Source of the DNA: a virus
IMG/VR virus record: IMGVR_UViG_3300025652_000194
Coordinates: 1-38,658 of that record
DNA length: 38,658 bases
Reading direction: 5' to 3' (one strand)
This document shows positions 37,514 through 38,658 of this stretch, in pieces. Position numbers and translations under genes: made by a program. Numbering within the stretch: the first letter of the stretch is position 1; the number at the start of each line of letters is the position of its first letter. The notes beneath the pieces are model-generated. The model was not told the origin of the DNA. It made no database searches and saw nothing but the letters and a program-made list of their open reading frames with translations.

Positions 37514-37647
37514 GTAGAGATATAAATAGAGAAATCGATAAAGATATTGAGTTTTTAAATGCCATTACCCAGACTAATAAAGACTATCCAACTACAAACC
37601 CATGGAACAAAATCATCCCAGTCGAACATGCAATAAGAATACTTTAA
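37510..37647 (+). CDS. Small hypothetical protein, 45 residues
   Basis: ATG overlaps the previous stop (ATGA) and the frame closes after MSRDINREIDKDIEFLNAIT, QTNKDYPTTNPWNKIIPVEH and AIRIL. The start-stop overlap matches the style of the cluster. No family recognised. Confidence 0.55.
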   Translation: MSRDINREIDKDIEFLNAITQTNKDYPTTNPWNKIIPVEHAIRIL

Positions 37648-37664
37648 AAATATCAAATAAGATA

Positions 37665-37835
37665 ATGACATTTATGAACCTATCTAATTTTGCCCATACT
37701 AAAGAAAGCTATATAAGAAATATTATAGAACCATATCTAAATGGCTATTGTGTAGAAGCTATCTCTATAAGAACAAACTCATCTCAAGAAGAAGTGAATA
37801 ATATAATCGATTGCTATAATTATTGCTATGTCTAA
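37665..37835 (+). CDS. Small hypothetical protein, 56 residues
   Basis: Chosen start is MTFMNLSNFAHTKESYIRNI, 17 bases after the preceding stop; a longer frame starting 63 bases earlier would overlap the previous gene. Two helices are predicted, the second, IRTNSSQEEVNNIIDCYNYC, resembling a small HTH-like element. Function unknown. Confidence 0.5.
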   Translation: MTFMNLSNFAHTKESYIRNIIEPYLNGYCVEAISIRTNSSQEEVNNIIDCYNYCYV

Positions 37836-38658
37836 AAAAATTAAATCTAGTTGTGGAAATTATGATATACTCATTGATGATGAGGACTATGTGAAAATTA
37901 TATCGTTTTCAGAAAAATGGAGTTGGGAAGCACGTAAAACAACCAATAGTAATACAAGGTATGCTCTGATTAGAAAACATGTTAAAGGTTCTTCAAAAAG
38001 AAAACAATTCTTAATGCATAGATTGGTGTTAGATGTTTTGTATGACCGAACTTTTGATGTTGACCATATAAACCAAAATGGTTTGGATAACAGAAAAGAG
38101 AACTTGAGATTAGTTACTAAATCTCAAAATATGAAAAATAGACAACCCAAAAAGAATGGTACTAGTAAATATCTGGGTGTTAGTTATATTAATGAAGAAA
38201 AGAAAAATAATAAAAATTGGCGTGTTGCCATTAAACCTTATGATTTAAAAAATAGTATTCATATAGGATATTATGAGTGTGAAGAACAAGCTGGATATGC
38301 ATATAATATTGCAGCCAAAATAATCCATAAAGAATATGGTAATTTAAATGAAGTTGATTTATCTAAAATTATTGATAAAACCGAAATCCAAAAATATATA
38401 GAATATGTGGTAGAAACTAGATGGGTGAAAAAAGAAACCCCTAAACCAAAATGGATGTATAAATTAACAGAAATTGAAGTTAGAAATATAAGAGATGTTT
38501 ATGAATTAGGTGAAGTGACAACACAAACACTAGCAAAAAAATACGATGTAAGTGATACCACTATTAAAAATTGTTTGAAATATAAGAAATATTCACATGT
38601 AGACCCAGAACGAAAGATGGACTATAGAATTAATAAACCTGGTGAAACTTGGAATTCA
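37828..38658 (+). CDS. HNH homing-type endonuclease with AP2 domain (cut by window edge)
   Basis: Open for 277 codons to the right edge without a stop. Residues 60-103 carry a H-N-H core: QFLMHRLVLDVLYD, then DVDHINQNGLDNRKENLRLV with the D-H and N residues of the active site. Residues 112-172 resemble an AP2 DNA-binding domain (TSKYLGVSYINEE, NWRVAIKPYD, IHIGYYECEEQAGYAYNIAA). A further helix-turn-helix-like part (TQTLAKKYDVSDTTIKNCL) follows. This is the layout of free-standing homing endonucleases of large phages. It overlaps the previous gene by 8 bases. No adjacent intron is visible in the window. Confidence 0.88.
   Translation, partial: MSKKIKSSCGNYDILIDDEDYVKIISFSEKWSWEARKTTNSNTRYALIRKHVKGSSKRKQFLMHRLVLDVLYDRTFDVDHINQNGLDNRKENLRLVTKSQNMKNRQPKKNGTSKYLGVSYINEEKKNNKNWRVAIKPYDLKNSIHIGYYECEEQAGYAYNIAAKIIHKEYGNLNEVDLSKIIDKTEIQKYIEYVVETRWVKKETPKPKWMYKLTEIEVRNIRDVYELGEVTTQTLAKKYDVSDTTIKNCLKYKKYSHVDPERKMDYRINKPGETWNS

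Noticed and set aside
1-38658. tRNA genes, integrase, attachment sites and insertion sequences
   Set aside because: No cloverleaf with a recognisable T-loop, no recombinase motifs and no terminal direct repeats were seen, though a tRNA program was not run.

Overview
The window is part of a T4-like (myovirus) bacteriophage genome, AT-rich (about two-thirds A+T by eye). The T4 head-assembly core is recognisable and in T4 order on the minus strand: large terminase (gp17-like), portal (gp20), prohead protease (gp21), acidic core scaffold (gp22-like) and major capsid protein (gp23). The host is inferred to be a member of the Bacteroidota, because six promoters fit the Bacteroidota pattern TTG - exactly 20 bp - TANNTTTG, and starts lie in A/T-rich contexts (often AAATTATG) with no Shine-Dalgarno sequence. 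No tRNA, rRNA, CRISPR array, insertion sequence or integrase was seen.

Layout. (1) 1-17155, minus strand: late head/structural module. From right to left it holds two small genes and thymidylate synthase, a block of six unknown late proteins (15323 to 11060), terminase, a small protein, portal, a four-gene operon that includes a stand-alone PAS-domain protein, protease, scaffold and capsid, with the next gene cut by the window edge. Most transcription units here begin with a repeated 10-mer, ATATTTATTA, and three units end in clear hairpin-plus-T-run terminators; I read the 10-mer as the phage late promoter. (2) 17246-20477, plus strand: a two-ATPase ClpC-like unfoldase followed by a DUF5661-like protein and an unknown protein, closed by a bidirectional terminator. 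(3) 20551-24546, minus strand: small helical proteins, a YkuK/DUF458 RNase H-fold protein, a leucine-rich-repeat protein with a WCTA domain, and thioredoxin. (4) 24658-27467, plus strand: PcfJ-like protein, ribonuclease HI, a 50-residue protein and a complete type II glutamine synthetase. (5) 27454-27825, minus strand: a small HExxH metallopeptidase-like gene. (6) 27898-38658, plus strand: a dense early-type cluster of short genes joined by ATGA/TAATG overlaps, including Lar-like zinc ribbon, PD-(D/E)XK and HNH nuclease-like proteins, tandem DUF1508, NADAR, cyclic-phosphate-processing receiver (cREC), YopX-like, several small membrane proteins, and an HNH-AP2 homing-type endonuclease running off the right edge. 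Two minus-strand genes are embedded here, one a 33-residue membrane peptide with its own late-promoter-like site.

How it fits together. Plus-strand operons carry host-like promoters and look like early takeover functions: protein unfolding, nitrogen and nucleotide supply, and nucleic-acid and counter-defence candidates. The minus-strand head genes carry the phage-specific motif and look late. The most notable observations are the late-promoter candidate and its pairing with terminators, the apparent complete absence of GATC (and GCGC), the phage glutamine synthetase and ClpC-like ATPase, the NADAR/cREC/Lar cluster, and the hidden antisense membrane peptide. All motif counts were made by eye without software.
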